DNA from: a virus
Virus record (IMG/VR): IMGVR_UViG_3300048016_000374
Location: 1 to 20,282 of that record
Strand: one strand, 5' to 3'
DNA length: 20,282 nt
In this document: in pieces, positions 1 through 6,221 of the stretch
Layout of the letters: each line of letters opens with the position of its first letter
Position numbering within the stretch: position 1 is the stretch's first letter
Notes under the pieces: generated by a model
Told to the model about the DNA's origin: nothing
The model's input: only the letters and a program-made list of their open reading frames with translations
Databases searched by the model: none
Translations under genes and position numbers: made by a program

Positions 1-127
1 TAACAATCGAAAAAACGACCGAGAAAGTAACCGTTACGAATCCATTGACAGGCAAAGACGAAGAAAAAGCACGTACAACTATTACAACAAATGAAGGTTG
101 GACGGTTCAAGACGTTGTAATTAAAAC
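1..127. repeat. Terminal overlap of a circular sequence (left copy)
   Basis: Bases 1-127 are identical to 20156-20282. The open reading frame crossing the overlap is continuous when the ends are joined, which gives a circle of about 20,155 bp. A 127-base overlap equals a common maximum assembly k-mer. This is therefore best read as an assembly overlap of a circular molecule, not a biological terminal repeat. Confidence 0.9.
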
Positions 128-191
128 GGTAATTGGTGCGGTAATTGGGTTTATTATTACCAGAATCTTAGGTAAAATCTTTAAATTTTAA
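1..191 (+). CDS. C-terminal part of junction-spanning membrane-anchored protein
   Basis: This is the 3' end of the gene that starts at 19657 and crosses the circle junction. The reading frame runs from base 3 and continues exactly the frame at the window end. The encoded tail is a Thr/Lys/Glu-rich stretch, then a hydrophobic segment (VIGAVIGFIITRIL), then a short basic end (GKIFKF) and the stop at 189-191. Joined across the junction the protein is 229 residues. The next gene starts 3 bases downstream, so this opens the membrane-protein operon. The function is unknown; a virion membrane protein is inferred from context. Confidence 0.8.
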   Translation, partial: TIEKTTEKVTVTNPLTGKDEEKARTTITTNEGWTVQDVVIKTVIGAVIGFIITRILGKIFKF

Positions 192-193
192 GT

Positions 194-682
194 ATGAAAA
201 AGGCGTTTGAAGGTATTGGTAAAGGATTGACTTTTTTAACCAATAATAGATTTTTTTGGTATTTTGTTTTAGCAGTTTTGGCGTGGTTTGGGTATAAAAA
301 ATTAACGACATCTCCAGAAACAGCTTTTCTTGATTCTGAAATACCAAACAGCGGGAAGGACGTAACGATTTACTATAATCCGAGTGAATTAGTTGAACGT
401 TTTCATAATTATTTTTCGAGTTGGTTTGATGTAATTATTAATACCTCTGAATTAGAAATTTGTTATACGTTAGCGAATGCTTTGTCAGACGGTGAATTTG
501 TTATTATGGTAAAAACCTATAACGCTAAATATGCAAAATCGGACGGAGTGGGAATAATTACTGATACCATTGAAACACTTTGGAAACGTTCAAAATCTTC
601 TAAGAAAATTCTATTTGGCACAGGAACAATGCAACAAAGCAAGTTTTACGACAGAATGACACGTTTAAAACAAAATTATTAA
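194..682 (+). CDS. Membrane protein with N-terminal TM segment, unknown function
   Basis: The product has 162 residues. A Lys-containing amphipathic start (1-18) is followed by one hydrophobic segment at about residues 19-34 (RFFWYFVLAVLAWFGY), then a mixed soluble domain of about 120 residues ending in a basic patch. No family is recognised. The gene lies 2 bases after the preceding stop and 2 bases before the next start, so it is cotranscribed with the run of small membrane proteins. By position it is probably a virion or assembly protein held in the membrane by its N-terminus. The ATG is preceded by an A/T-rich leader, as expected for Bacteroidota. Confidence 0.75.
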   Translation: MKKAFEGIGKGLTFLTNNRFFWYFVLAVLAWFGYKKLTTSPETAFLDSEIPNSGKDVTIYYNPSELVERFHNYFSSWFDVIINTSELEICYTLANALSDGEFVIMVKTYNAKYAKSDGVGIITDTIETLWKRSKSSKKILFGTGTMQQSKFYDRMTRLKQNY

Positions 683-684
683 TT

Positions 685-858
685 ATGAGTAATTCACCAG
701 CAACAACAGGCAGTAAAACCAGCGGTTCAATTTTGGGAAACGTTGGAGATGTAAATATAAAGTTCGATACTCCCAGCATCATAACAGCGGGATTAACGGC
801 AATTGGTGTGGTAATTTTTGGAGTAATATTTTCCAAAATTATCAATAAATTCTTTTAA
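685..858 (+). CDS. 57-aa single-TM protein
   Basis: This short gene encodes 57 residues. A Ser/Thr/Gly-rich N-terminus (1-20) leads to a hydrophobic segment at about 31-51 (IITAGLTAIGVVIFGVIF) and a short basic tail (SKIINKFF). It sits 2 bases after the preceding stop and 4 bases before the next start, which supports it as real. The architecture, a soluble N-terminus with a C-terminal anchor and basic tail, matches several other proteins in the operon. It is likely a minor virion membrane protein; no homologue is recognised. Confidence 0.7.
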   Translation: MSNSPATTGSKTSGSILGNVGDVNIKFDTPSIITAGLTAIGVVIFGVIFSKIINKFF

Positions 859-862
859 AAAT

Positions 863-1423
863 ATGCTTCCTTTTGAATGGGTTTTACAGCGAGAACCATA
901 CGCATTTATCAGTAAATTAAAATTGATTTGTGAAAAATTACAAATTAATCCTGCATGGTTAATGATGGTTTTTTGGGTAGAATGCGAGTTCAATACGCAG
1001 ATAAGAAATCCACATTCTGGAGCAATAGGACTTATTCAATTTTTGCCCAGTACGTTAGTTAGTTTAGGTTTTAGAACGTCTCAATTAATTGGACGTTACG
1101 GAGTTTGGCAATTAGATTTAGTTTACAAGTATTTAGCACCGTACACAGGTCGAATGCACTCTGCCTATGATGTTTATTTAGCGGTGTTTTATCCAAGGGC
1201 ATTAAACAAACGAGATGATTTTGTAATTGCCTATGAACATGAAAAAGCCTATAAATATAATCAAATACTTGATACTGTTTTTGGCGATAATGACGGAGTT
1301 TTGGAGGTTTTAGACGTTAAATACTTTTTTCGGCAGCGAGTGTTAAAAGCTATCAAGGCACACCGCAAAAACCCGAAATATAAAGGTAGAATACCAGTAG
1401 ATTATGAATTAGGATTTTACTAA
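863..1423 (+). CDS. Lytic transglycosylase-like protein (SLT fold), soluble copy
   Basis: The 186-residue product carries the signature of the soluble lytic transglycosylase fold. Glu40 lies in WVECEFN at the catalytic position, and the GLIQF block (56-60) corresponds to the usual GLMQ motif. Such enzymes cleave the MurNAc-GlcNAc bond of peptidoglycan and form 1,6-anhydro ends. No signal peptide or TM segment is visible, so it is probably virion-carried or released with the holin-like proteins. The next gene encodes a clear paralogue sharing the same motif order, which suggests an old tandem duplication. The catalytic Ser after Glu is replaced by Cys41. Role in entry or lysis cannot be decided from sequence. 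Confidence 0.8.
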   Translation: MLPFEWVLQREPYAFISKLKLICEKLQINPAWLMMVFWVECEFNTQIRNPHSGAIGLIQFLPSTLVSLGFRTSQLIGRYGVWQLDLVYKYLAPYTGRMHSAYDVYLAVFYPRALNKRDDFVIAYEHEKAYKYNQILDTVFGDNDGVLEVLDVKYFFRQRVLKAIKAHRKNPKYKGRIPVDYELGFY

Positions 1424-1430
1424 AAGCAAG

Positions 1431-2102
1431 ATGATTTTTATAGAGAAAATACCGATTAATGAACGAGTTTACGTTAAAAATGAAATAAATTCTATTTGTT
1501 CAGATTTAGGCATAAAAAACCCTGATTGGTTGAGTATTATTATTTATCGTGAGTCGGTTTGGAATCCGAAAGCAAAAGCAAAAACAAGTACAGCAACAGG
1601 ATTAATACAGTTTTTGGAAGCGACTGCAAAGAATTTAGGTACATCAACGGCAAAATTATCAACTATGACAATTAGCCAACAATTACCGTTTGTTCGTGAA
1701 TATTTCAAAAGAATGATACGACAATACGGCAAGCCTAAAAGTTTGTATCAAGCCTATTTGTTAGTTCATTATCCAGCAAGTTCTAAAAAAGGATTCACGG
1801 ACAAAATTTACAGTTCGCCATCGTTGGCATATTCAGCAAATAAAGCCTTAGATAAAGCAAAAAAGGGATATGTAAGCGGTCAAGATATTGAGAATTTTTT
1901 AACCAATAATTTGCCAGGAACTTACGACCCAAATAGAACGGTAAACACGCAAATTTTAGGCATTGATAAGAATTACATTTTATACGGTGCTTTATTCATA
2001 GTTCTTGCAACGTTTTTATATAATCCTTCTTATTGGTTAAGTCAAATCACTACAATTTTTAAAAACATCAAACTTTTTTTCACTCGTAAACGGTTCGCAT
2101 AA
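1431..2102 (+). CDS. Membrane-anchored lytic transglycosylase (SLT fold)
   Basis: The product has 223 residues with an N-terminal SLT-type domain. Glu41 lies in YRESVWNP, the canonical ES motif, and TGLIQF is at 56-61. A linker follows, then a C-terminal hydrophobic segment near 182-200 and a basic tail ending TRKRFA. The positive-inside rule would place the enzyme on the outer or periplasmic face. It is paralogous to the upstream gene but has the membrane anchor that copy lacks. The stop overlaps the next ATG (TAATG), which indicates translational coupling. A membrane-held muralytic enzyme in a tailless phage is expected to open peptidoglycan during genome delivery; that use is inference. 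Confidence 0.85.
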   Translation: MIFIEKIPINERVYVKNEINSICSDLGIKNPDWLSIIIYRESVWNPKAKAKTSTATGLIQFLEATAKNLGTSTAKLSTMTISQQLPFVREYFKRMIRQYGKPKSLYQAYLLVHYPASSKKGFTDKIYSSPSLAYSANKALDKAKKGYVSGQDIENFLTNNLPGTYDPNRTVNTQILGIDKNYILYGALFIVLATFLYNPSYWLSQITTIFKNIKLFFTRKRFA

Positions 2103-2335
2103 TGATTTTTTTAGAGATAGAAAACACGATTCAAATTAGTACAGTAATTTCAGTTGCCGTTGGAGTTGTAACCGTAATAGGTGTTTTAGTCGGTGGGATT
2201 TCTTGGTTTTTTAGAATCGTTACCAGAGTTTCAATACTGGAGACGGAAATGGTAAGCGTGAAAGAAGACCAAACGGAAATTAAACAGGACGTAAAAGAAA
2301 TTTTGAAATTATTGAGAGATAGACCAAACCGATAA
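2102..2335 (+). CDS. Small TM/coiled-coil protein, holin-accessory (XhlA-like) candidate
   Basis: The product has 77 residues, with one long hydrophobic segment at about 13-37 and then a heptad-like charged helix (about 45-72, LETEMVSVKEDQTEIKQDVKEIL). TM plus coiled coil, size and position next to a lytic transglycosylase recall XhlA-type hemolysin/holin-accessory proteins. The order of the two parts is, however, opposite to classical XhlA. Its start overlaps the previous stop, and the next gene begins one base after its own stop, so the three are translationally coupled. The lysis role is inferred from neighbours and architecture. Confidence 0.6.
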   Translation: MIFLEIENTIQISTVISVAVGVVTVIGVLVGGISWFFRIVTRVSILETEMVSVKEDQTEIKQDVKEILKLLRDRPNR

Positions 2336-2336
2336 A

Positions 2337-2702
2337 ATGAAAATTCAAGAAGAAATACTTAACGCCACAACTGACACAAACAACAATTTAAAGGTTTTAA
2401 ATCGTAATATTGAAAGTTTGGTTCAAGCCGTTGCAAAGTCGCAGGAAACGCCCGAAAAACCGCAAAAAATAGGTTTTGTACAGAATGCAGTAAAAAGTAT
2501 TATCGACAATCCAAAAACGAGTTTTGCGGGCGTTTCAAGTATGGTTTTAGGCGTTGTTTCAAAATTATATCCTCAATACGCTGAAATAATAAATAGTTGC
2601 ATGGTTGGCATTACTGGAGGCGGTTTAATCATTGCCAGAGATGCAAAACCAGCAACGCAACCAGTAGCACCAGTACAACCAAATGAGGAACTTTTAGGAT
2701 AA
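2337..2702 (+). CDS. Holin-like membrane protein
   Basis: The product has 121 residues. A coiled-coil-prone N-terminus (1-45) is followed by two short hydrophobic stretches at about 62-76 (SFAGVSSMVLGVVSK) and 86-100 (NSCMVGITGGGLIIA). A Pro/Ala-rich hydrophilic tail follows. The pattern NPKT...AGV...YAEII...GITGGGLI resembles phage holin-like proteins found beside cell-wall hydrolases, although I cannot name the family with certainty. The gene is tightly packed: one base after the previous stop, and a stop overlapping the next ATG. A function in membrane permeabilisation or membrane scaffolding of the virion is plausible. Confidence 0.55.
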   Translation: MKIQEEILNATTDTNNNLKVLNRNIESLVQAVAKSQETPEKPQKIGFVQNAVKSIIDNPKTSFAGVSSMVLGVVSKLYPQYAEIINSCMVGITGGGLIIARDAKPATQPVAPVQPNEELLG

Positions 2703-3166
2703 TGTTTATAATCGGATTCAGGCATAAATTAGCAAACAATGACGTGAAAAGCCATGCCATGAGTTTATTGCTAAATTCAGATATAGTACATTGTGAATTA
2801 ATATTTTCAGATAAAAAAGTCGGGTCTTCTTGTCAATGGTTAGGCGTTGGGATTTTCAATAAAGACGAAAACCGTAACCCGAAACATTGGGAGTTTTACG
2901 AAATTCCTTCTTTTTACGAAGAAAAAGCGAGGGAATACATCCAACGGAAAGAGGGATTAAAATATAATTGGGCGGGAATATTCGGGCAAATGTTAATGCC
3001 AATAGGTTTAAATTCAGACGGTTTTTGTTGTGCAGATTTATGCTATTTGGCATTAAAAAAAGCAGGTTTACCATTACCAAATTTTAACCCCGAAAGTCTT
3101 GCCCCGAGTGATATTTTAATGATGATTAAGCAATTAAATTTAAACAAAATTTACAATGTTCAATAA
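2702..3166 (+). CDS. Permuted papain-fold (NlpC/P60-like) hydrolase
   Basis: The product has 154 residues. The circularly permuted NlpC/P60 arrangement is visible: an early His in a strand (His30 in IVHCELIFSD), then a later nucleophile Cys at the start of a helix (Cys109/Cys110 in GFCCADLCYLAL). The second of these matches the C-S/A-E/D pattern of YiiX/LRAT-like members. Such proteins are thiol hydrolases acting on peptides, amides or lipids. Lying directly after transglycosylase and holin-like genes, it could be a peptidoglycan endopeptidase or an acyl hydrolase. No signal peptide or TM segment is seen. The gene overlaps the next one by 11 bases. Confidence 0.65.
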   Translation: MFIIGFRHKLANNDVKSHAMSLLLNSDIVHCELIFSDKKVGSSCQWLGVGIFNKDENRNPKHWEFYEIPSFYEEKAREYIQRKEGLKYNWAGIFGQMLMPIGLNSDGFCCADLCYLALKKAGLPLPNFNPESLAPSDILMMIKQLNLNKIYNVQ

Positions 3167-3293
3167 AATTACAGGCTATTTTTCGCTATTTGTTGGGCTA
3201 TGCGTAGCAGGATATTACATCACAGGAGTTATTTTAAATTGGCGACAATTGAAACAACAAAACGAAATAAAAAAATCTAAAAATTACGAATAA
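3156..3293 (+). CDS. 45-aa single-TM protein
   Basis: This short frame encodes 45 residues: a hydrophobic segment at about 8-28 (YFSLFVGLCVAGYYITGVIL) followed by a charged Lys/Gln-rich tail (NWRQLKQQNEIKKSKNYE). It overlaps the preceding gene by 11 bases in another frame and ends 2 bases before the next ATG, which fills the gap exactly and supports translation. The architecture resembles small phage membrane or spanin-like proteins. No homologue is recognised. Confidence 0.6.
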   Translation: MFNKITGYFSLFVGLCVAGYYITGVILNWRQLKQQNEIKKSKNYE

Positions 3294-3295
3294 CT

Positions 3296-3856
3296 ATGAA
3301 TATTGGAGATACTTTTTATAGTTTGGTTGATGACATTCCATGTTATTCAGTCGAGGAATTAAAGGCAGGACGTAAATACAAAATCAATGAATTAAGTGTA
3401 AATACGCTTAATGATGATTACGGTTTTGATGATGCAGTAACACCCTTTTTGTTCAAAATTCCTATGCAAAAATTCATTGCAATTGCAGAGGAAAGGGTTG
3501 TTTGTTTGGGGATTGAATATGTAATTACTCATTTGAAATGTACTCATTATGACGACGGACATGATGGCGTTTTTGGAATTGGTAGTTCTCCCAGCATCGA
3601 CCGAGATTTTGAGGTTTATTTAGGTTTTGAAACAAGCCAAATTTCAACGACAAAACCGCAGGATTTCAAAGGAGGTACGGCAACATCAAACGATAAGCCC
3701 TTAACCAAAACGCCAGCGGTGGGAGGTTCAAACGGTTCAGGTTCGGGAACACCTGAAACCGATAAAAAAACGAGTACAGGCTTAATTGTTGGTTTGTCAG
3801 CTTTGGGATTAGCAATATTTGGAGGTTTAATTTATTTAGTCACTCGTAACAGATAA
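3296..3856 (+). CDS. C-terminally anchored protein with Gly/Ser/Thr linker
   Basis: The 186-residue product has three parts. A soluble N-terminal domain (about 1-115) contains paired Cys and acidic stretches. A low-complexity Thr/Ser/Gly/Pro/Lys linker covers about 118-158. A C-terminal hydrophobic segment at about 162-182 (LIVGLSALGLAIFGGLIYLV) ends in TRNR. This looks like an ectodomain held away from a membrane on a flexible stalk, with the tail inside. The arrangement suits a virion membrane protein reaching through or under a capsid. No family is recognised. It is tightly spaced with both neighbours. Confidence 0.75.
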   Translation: MNIGDTFYSLVDDIPCYSVEELKAGRKYKINELSVNTLNDDYGFDDAVTPFLFKIPMQKFIAIAEERVVCLGIEYVITHLKCTHYDDGHDGVFGIGSSPSIDRDFEVYLGFETSQISTTKPQDFKGGTATSNDKPLTKTPAVGGSNGSGSGTPETDKKTSTGLIVGLSALGLAIFGGLIYLVTRNR

Positions 3857-3858
3857 TT

Positions 3859-4296
3859 ATGAAAAGTAAAACAGATACTTCAAAAGGTTTAAATACGTCC
3901 ACATCGACGAAACAAACTTATAAGGAAATCAACGGTAAAACGAGGGTCGGAAACGCAATTTCTACGATTTGGGGAGGGTTTAAAGGCATCTTTACAGGCA
4001 AAGGAGCAGTACAAGCCAAACAGGACGGTACGGGCGTAGTTTTGAAAGATGACAAAGGCAAGGTTTTAGTTGATAAGCAGGTAAATAACACCAATTGGCA
4101 AAATATACTTGCTGGAGTTGGTTTATTGGTTGGAGGAATCACAGGAGCCACCAGCAACGAAGGCACAACACCGCAAGAACTGGAGATTCAAAACCAGCAG
4201 GAAATCCGTACAGGTTCAAATACTTTGCTTATTGTTGGGGTTGGTATCGTGGTATTCATTGGCTCAATTTGGGCGTATTTTAAATTTAGGGATTAA
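3859..4296 (+). CDS. Two-TM virion membrane protein candidate
   Basis: The product has 145 residues. The N-terminal half is rich in Lys, Thr and Gly. The first hydrophobic stretch is at about 82-97 (WQNILAGVGLLVGGITGA), followed by a polar Gln/Glu-rich loop (100-118), a second strong TM segment at about 120-140 (TLLIVGVGIVVFIGSIWAYF) and the tail KFRD. The function is unknown. It lies 2 bases after the previous stop, and its stop abuts the next ATG at 4297, so it is part of the same coupled operon. Confidence 0.7.
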   Translation: MKSKTDTSKGLNTSTSTKQTYKEINGKTRVGNAISTIWGGFKGIFTGKGAVQAKQDGTGVVLKDDKGKVLVDKQVNNTNWQNILAGVGLLVGGITGATSNEGTTPQELEIQNQQEIRTGSNTLLIVGVGIVVFIGSIWAYFKFRD

Positions 4297-5073
4297 ATGA
4301 GAATAGCGGTAATTAATGAAAACGTTTCTGAAATTACATACAATGACTTGGTTAAAGCCGTTTCAGCAATTCAATATCAGGTAAACGAGCATTTTTACCC
4401 AGTTCACGGATTAACCGCTGAAATTAAGCCGTTTCGTAGTTTAGAGGACGTTCCAGTAGGTTTTTATCCTATTACAATTAAATATGTTATCCGAAATAAT
4501 GAGTTAGACGGATTACATAATGTAGATGAAAAAGGAGGTCCGTTTGGAGAGATAAAATTTTGGAAACGGTGGAGCTACACACTTTCACATGAAATTTTAG
4601 AAATGATTAAAAATCCATTCCTAAAAGAGTTCAGAAAGAGTAAATCTATATTCAACGAAGAAACCGAAAATCCTCAATTTGTTGAAGAAGTAGCAGACGC
4701 AACCGATGGCAAAGGTTATGAGATTGGCGGCGTTGAAGTATCAAATTTTATAACGCCAAATTGGTACGATTTGTACGATAACGAGTATTATATAAAACTT
4801 GGTACACGCTCAAAACCTGTTAAATATGACTATTTGGGCATTTTGACCAAACCACGACAATTATACGAAGGTGGAAACGTAGCATGGTTGAGCATCACAA
4901 ACGAATACTTTCAGGCTCAAAAAACGAAAGGGATTGTTTACCTAAGAAACCTTACAAAAAACACGCCTTTTGAAGCAATTACAACAGCCGTAACCGATTC
5001 AGACAATACCGTTTATTACGTTTCAGTAGCTTTAATTTTAGGAATTACATATTTAATATTTAGAAAAAAATAA
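4297..5073 (+). CDS. Zincin-like (HE-motif) protein with C-terminal membrane anchor
   Basis: The product has 258 residues. A helix with the motif SHEILEM (His98-Glu99, Glu102) is followed by EEVADA (130-135) and then YEIGGVEVSNFITPNW (141-156). This order matches, from memory, a family of hypothetical phage and bacterial proteins with a SHE-LLEM motif, an EV-CD motif and a VSDF-TP motif, which look like metalloproteases. It is not a canonical HExxH. A single TM segment at about 239-255 (YYVSVALILGITYLIF) with tail RKK anchors it, catalytic domain outward. Possible roles are virion maturation or attack on envelope proteins. Activity is unproven. Confidence 0.6.
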   Translation: MRIAVINENVSEITYNDLVKAVSAIQYQVNEHFYPVHGLTAEIKPFRSLEDVPVGFYPITIKYVIRNNELDGLHNVDEKGGPFGEIKFWKRWSYTLSHEILEMIKNPFLKEFRKSKSIFNEETENPQFVEEVADATDGKGYEIGGVEVSNFITPNWYDLYDNEYYIKLGTRSKPVKYDYLGILTKPRQLYEGGNVAWLSITNEYFQAQKTKGIVYLRNLTKNTPFEAITTAVTDSDNTVYYVSVALILGITYLIFRKK

Positions 5074-5075
5074 CA

Positions 5076-5300
5076 ATGGCAAAGGCAAAAACAACAGCAA
5101 AAAAAACAACAACAAAAAAGGCAACTTCACGCAAGAAACCTACACAAGGTCAAGCATTGGCACAGGCAAGAATCGGACGTATCAGCGATGAAGCTACTCG
5201 CATTCAAAAAGCGGGCGGAAAAAAGACCATTCCAGCAAAATCAGTTTACAAAGTAAATAGGGCTGATGCAGTGAAACAAGCCGCTAAAAAAGTAAAGTAA
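5076..5300 (+). CDS. Lys-rich basic protein, probable nucleic-acid-condensing virion protein
   Basis: The product has 74 residues. The first 22 are almost entirely Lys, Ala, Thr, Arg and Ser (AKAKTTAKKTTTKKATSRKK), like histone H1 or viral core-protein tails. A short helix-prone middle (GQALAQARIGRISDEATRIQ) and a basic end (AVKQAAKKVK) follow. There is no TM segment. It probably binds DNA, for example condensing the packaged genome or lining the inner membrane face. A strong terminator begins 17 bases after its stop, which suggests high expression of this last gene before the stop signal. No specific family is recognised. Confidence 0.65.
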   Translation: MAKAKTTAKKTTTKKATSRKKPTQGQALAQARIGRISDEATRIQKAGGKKTIPAKSVYKVNRADAVKQAAKKVK

Positions 5301-5303
5301 AAA

Positions 5304-5352
5304 ACCTCTAAATCATTATCCCTAAACCTAAGAAATTTAGGGATATTTTTTT
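5304..5352 (+). terminator. Intrinsic terminator after basic-protein gene
   Basis: A perfect 10-bp stem (5317-5326 with 5336-5345, TATCCCTAAA/TTTAGGGATA) is followed by seven T at 5346-5352. The motif ACCTCTAAAT lies just upstream at 5304-5313. The next start codon is only 3 bases after the T run, so downstream expression probably depends on read-through. Confidence 0.85.
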
Positions 5353-5355
5353 ACC

Positions 5356-5739
5356 ATGTTCAAAGACCATAAAAAAGAATTTATCATTACGATTGTAGCA
5401 GTTTCTTTGCTATGGTTAGGCGTTTATTACTTTGGATTGCAGGACGTAAAGACAGCAGAACAAAAAGGGCGTAAAATTGAAATTCAAACGCAAATTGCCA
5501 TTCAAGACAAAAAGCGTACAGGCTTACAGAAAGCCGTTTGGGAAGCAATAGACAAAGGATTAAACGAGCGTAAAGAAATTGAACAAAACCATATTAAAGA
5601 CGATGAAAACATTACTATTTACGTTATTTCTCTTACTGACAGTTCCCTTTTTAAGCTATTCGAGAGTAAATACGGACTCATTGACAAAGAAAGAGACAAG
5701 ATACTACATCACAAAGATTCAGATTCAGAAAATCGTTGA
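5356..5739 (+). CDS. N-terminal TM/coiled-coil protein (i-spanin-like candidate)
   Basis: The product has 127 residues. A charged start (MFKDHKKEF) is followed by a TM segment at about 9-27 (FIITIVAVSLLWLGVYYFGL), then a charged helical region with heptad character (30-85) and a polar end. Inner-membrane anchor plus periplasmic coiled coil is the i-spanin (Rz-like) plan. A second gene with a signal peptide starts inside its 3' part in another frame, as in Rz/Rz1. The partner lacks a lipobox, so spanin function is only a candidate. It starts 3 bases after a terminator T run and has no promoter of its own that I can see. Confidence 0.6.
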   Translation: MFKDHKKEFIITIVAVSLLWLGVYYFGLQDVKTAEQKGRKIEIQTQIAIQDKKRTGLQKAVWEAIDKGLNERKEIEQNHIKDDENITIYVISLTDSSLFKLFESKYGLIDKERDKILHHKDSDSENR

Positions 5740-6019
5740 AAAAGACATAAAATTTGATTCTCTTCAAAAACGATTTGAACAAATGATTAGATTGCAAAAA
5801 GAGGTAATTGAACCCTCCCAGGTGCAAACAAAACAGGCTTTTTCTTTATCCGATGCAGAGATTAATAATTTACAGAAAATTGTAATTATTGATAAGCAAA
5901 TTATAAAAGCCCAGGGCATTAAAAACGTTTGGCTAAAAATAAGATTACCTCTTTCATTCATAACAGCGTTCTATTTGGGCAACGTTTTGGCACAAAAAGG
6001 GGTTAAAATAACATTTTAA
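5603..6019 (+). CDS. Exported protein overlapping the previous gene by 137 bases
   Basis: I chose the ATG at 5603 over the upstream TTG at 5579 because it gives a clean signal peptide (MKTLLFTLFLLLTVPFLSYS). The resulting 138-residue protein has a helical charged middle and a second hydrophobic stretch at about 115-130 (PLSFITAFYLGNVLAQ). The first 137 bases lie within the 3' end of the preceding gene, in the +1 frame. A TM/coiled-coil gene overlapped by a secreted-protein gene recalls nested spanin pairs, but there is no lipobox Cys. A two-TM structural protein is the alternative. Confidence 0.65.
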   Translation: MKTLLFTLFLLLTVPFLSYSRVNTDSLTKKETRYYITKIQIQKIVEKDIKFDSLQKRFEQMIRLQKEVIEPSQVQTKQAFSLSDAEINNLQKIVIIDKQIIKAQGIKNVWLKIRLPLSFITAFYLGNVLAQKGVKITF

Positions 6020-6023
6020 AATC

Positions 6024-6221
6024 ATGGGAATTTTCAGCGGTATAGGTAGTATCATAGATAATATTTTCGGTTCGGGTTCGTCCAGCAATTCAGAAACCGA
6101 ACAAATTAAATCAGCTTTGGAAGCGGATGACAAACGAGACAAAACACAGGCAATTTTAATTTATTTGTCTTTGGGAGTAGGTTTTACAGCTTTAATGGTT
6201 GCAATCTTTAAGAAAAAATGA
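6024..6221 (+). CDS. 65-aa C-terminally anchored protein
   Basis: The product has 65 residues. A Gly/Ser/Ile-rich amphipathic start (MGIFSGIGSIIDNIFGSG) and an acidic/polar middle precede a TM segment at about 42-62 (AILIYLSLGVGFTALMVAIF) and the tail KKK. The stop overlaps the next ATG (ATGA), which indicates translational coupling to the SGNH hydrolase gene. It is probably a small virion membrane protein or a partner of that hydrolase. No family is recognised. Confidence 0.7.
   Translation: MGIFSGIGSIIDNIFGSGSSSNSETEQIKSALEADDKRDKTQAILIYLSLGVGFTALMVAIFKKK

Noticed and set aside
1-127. Terminal direct repeat as a biological long terminal repeat or redundant phage end
   Set aside because: The length equals a common assembly k-mer, and a gene runs in frame through the joined ends. 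A circular molecule with assembly overlap is simpler.
5579-5602. TTG start extending the overlapping exported-protein gene
   Set aside because: The ATG at 5603 gives a better signal peptide; the extension adds only polar residues before it.
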